Below, piece after piece: positions 63,557-64,000 of a stretch of DNA of 64,000 bases. Positions within the stretch are counted from its first letter, which is position 1; each line of letters opens with the position of its first letter. Source of the stretch: Porpolomopsis calyptriformis (Eukaryota; Basidiomycota; Agaricomycetes; Agaricales; Hygrophoraceae). The notes beneath the pieces were generated by a model. It searched no databases. It saw only the letters and a program-made list of their open reading frames with translations, and was not told the DNA's origin. Made by a program: the position numbers and the translations under genes. The stretch is taken from positions 434,001-498,000 of the forward strand of contig OX621168.1 in assembly GCA_951640195.1 (NCBI GenBank), written 5' to 3'.

Positions 63557-64000
63557 CTAGACCTTGTACCCCCCAGACATGAGAACGGTAAAAACACTCG
63601 TCGGATCATATTTATCTTTCATTTCCCGCAAGAAATCCCGGTTATCTTCCCCGTACCCTCCAAATACGTCTTGGGTATAATCTGCGTCGTTGAGGTAAAT
63701 GAAATCGTTTGCAAAGCCGTGAAGCCGGGCCCATGCCATATACGCATCCCCTGCAGCAATCTGGGCTGCCTCGATTCGCGCGTCGTCCGCCGCATTGGTC
63801 CAGGAGACACTTTGGCTAATCCACGAATACGGTGCGGAGCGCGATAATAAACCCATCACGTTCCCACCATTTTTCCTACCAGCGTAGATAAAAGATTTCG
63901 GGACGGGTTGGAACGTCAGCCAAATTTGGAGCCCCTCTACATCAGCGATTTTAGCGAACTCTGCTCGAAATATTTCGTCGACTTTGGAAATCGATTCTTT
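63557..64000 (-). CDS. FAD-linked (BBE-type) oxidoreductase, C-terminal part (5' end outside window)
   Basis: One continuous minus-strand frame runs from the window edge to the stop at 63557: 'KESISKVDEIFRAEFAKIADVEGLQIWLTFQPVPKSF', 'RKNGGNVMGL', 'PYSWISQSVSWTNAADDARIEAA', 'YLNDADYTQDVFGGYGEDNRDFLREMKDKYDPTSVFTVLMSGGYKV'. The 'YLNDADYTQDVFGGYG..N..FLREMKDKYDPTSVF' block is the berberine-bridge-enzyme C-terminal motif of FAD-binding PCMH oxidases. Family members oxidise sugars, alkaloids and other small molecules; the substrate cannot be told. The FAD-binding half lies outside the window. Confidence 0.82.
   Translation of the reverse strand, partial: KESISKVDEIFRAEFAKIADVEGLQIWLTFQPVPKSFIYAGRKNGGNVMGLLSRSAPYSWISQSVSWTNAADDARIEAAQIAAGDAYMAWARLHGFANDFIYLNDADYTQDVFGGYGEDNRDFLREMKDKYDPTSVFTVLMSGGYKV

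Noticed and set aside
1..64000. Transposons, tRNA genes and CRISPR-like arrays
   Set aside because: I looked for reverse transcriptase/transposase motifs, long terminal repeats, cloverleaf GTTCGAATC-type boxes and spaced repeats and found none I could support.

Overview
The window is nuclear DNA from a filamentous fungus, almost certainly a basidiomycete of the Agaricomycetes type. The evidence is a dense mix of intron-rich eukaryotic genes (most introns about 41-62 nt, GT-AG), a DUF6699-type protein, a NACHT-WD40 NLR, a copper radical oxidase, F-box/LRR genes, an alpha-arrestin, and fungal housekeeping genes. About 30 genes lie on both strands with short spacers. There are no bacterial operons, no CRISPR array, and no rRNA or tRNA gene that I could recognise.

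Layout. 1-9.3 kb: 3' end of a Gln/Pro-rich protein, a DUF6699 protein (-), a NACHT-WD40 NLR with 13 near-identical 126-bp WD40 repeats (+), and an alpha-arrestin (-). 9.7-19 kb: sphingosine-1-phosphate lyase (-), prefoldin subunit 4 (+), muskelin (-), CCR4 deadenylase (+). 19-24.7 kb: an unusual single-exon 844-residue membrane protein (-) and a decayed mevalonate-diphosphate decarboxylase copy (+). 24.7-35.4 kb: splicing factor RSE1/SF3B3 (+), an Ohr/OsmC-type peroxidase (+), malate synthase (-), GET1 (-), a small unknown gene (-), ribosomal protein eL39 (-), an ER FKBP (+). 35.4-47 kb: NKAP (-), a divergent protein kinase (-), a glyoxal-oxidase-like copper radical oxidase (-), cytochrome c peroxidase (-), a LYAR-like nucleolar zinc finger (-), ATG3 (+). 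48-64 kb: DNA topoisomerase III (+), two small unknown genes (-), an Hsp20-domain protein (-), an F-box pseudogene/gene tandem pair (-), mitoribosomal DAP3/mS29 (-), a pterin-carbinolamine-dehydratase-like protein with zinc knuckles (+), ZCCHC9 (-), and the 3' end of a BBE-type FAD oxidase (-).

Most genes are unrelated single-copy housekeeping functions. The accessory material is the NLR, the single-exon 844-aa protein, the copper radical oxidase, the F-box pair and the small unknown genes at 33.4, 52.2 and 53.0 kb. Several genes (eL39, LYAR, the decarboxylase pseudogene, the three unknown genes) are made of exons too short or too broken to show as single ORFs; I found them by reading splice junctions. 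Exon limits below are my reading of GT/AG sites plus protein conservation, not transcript evidence.
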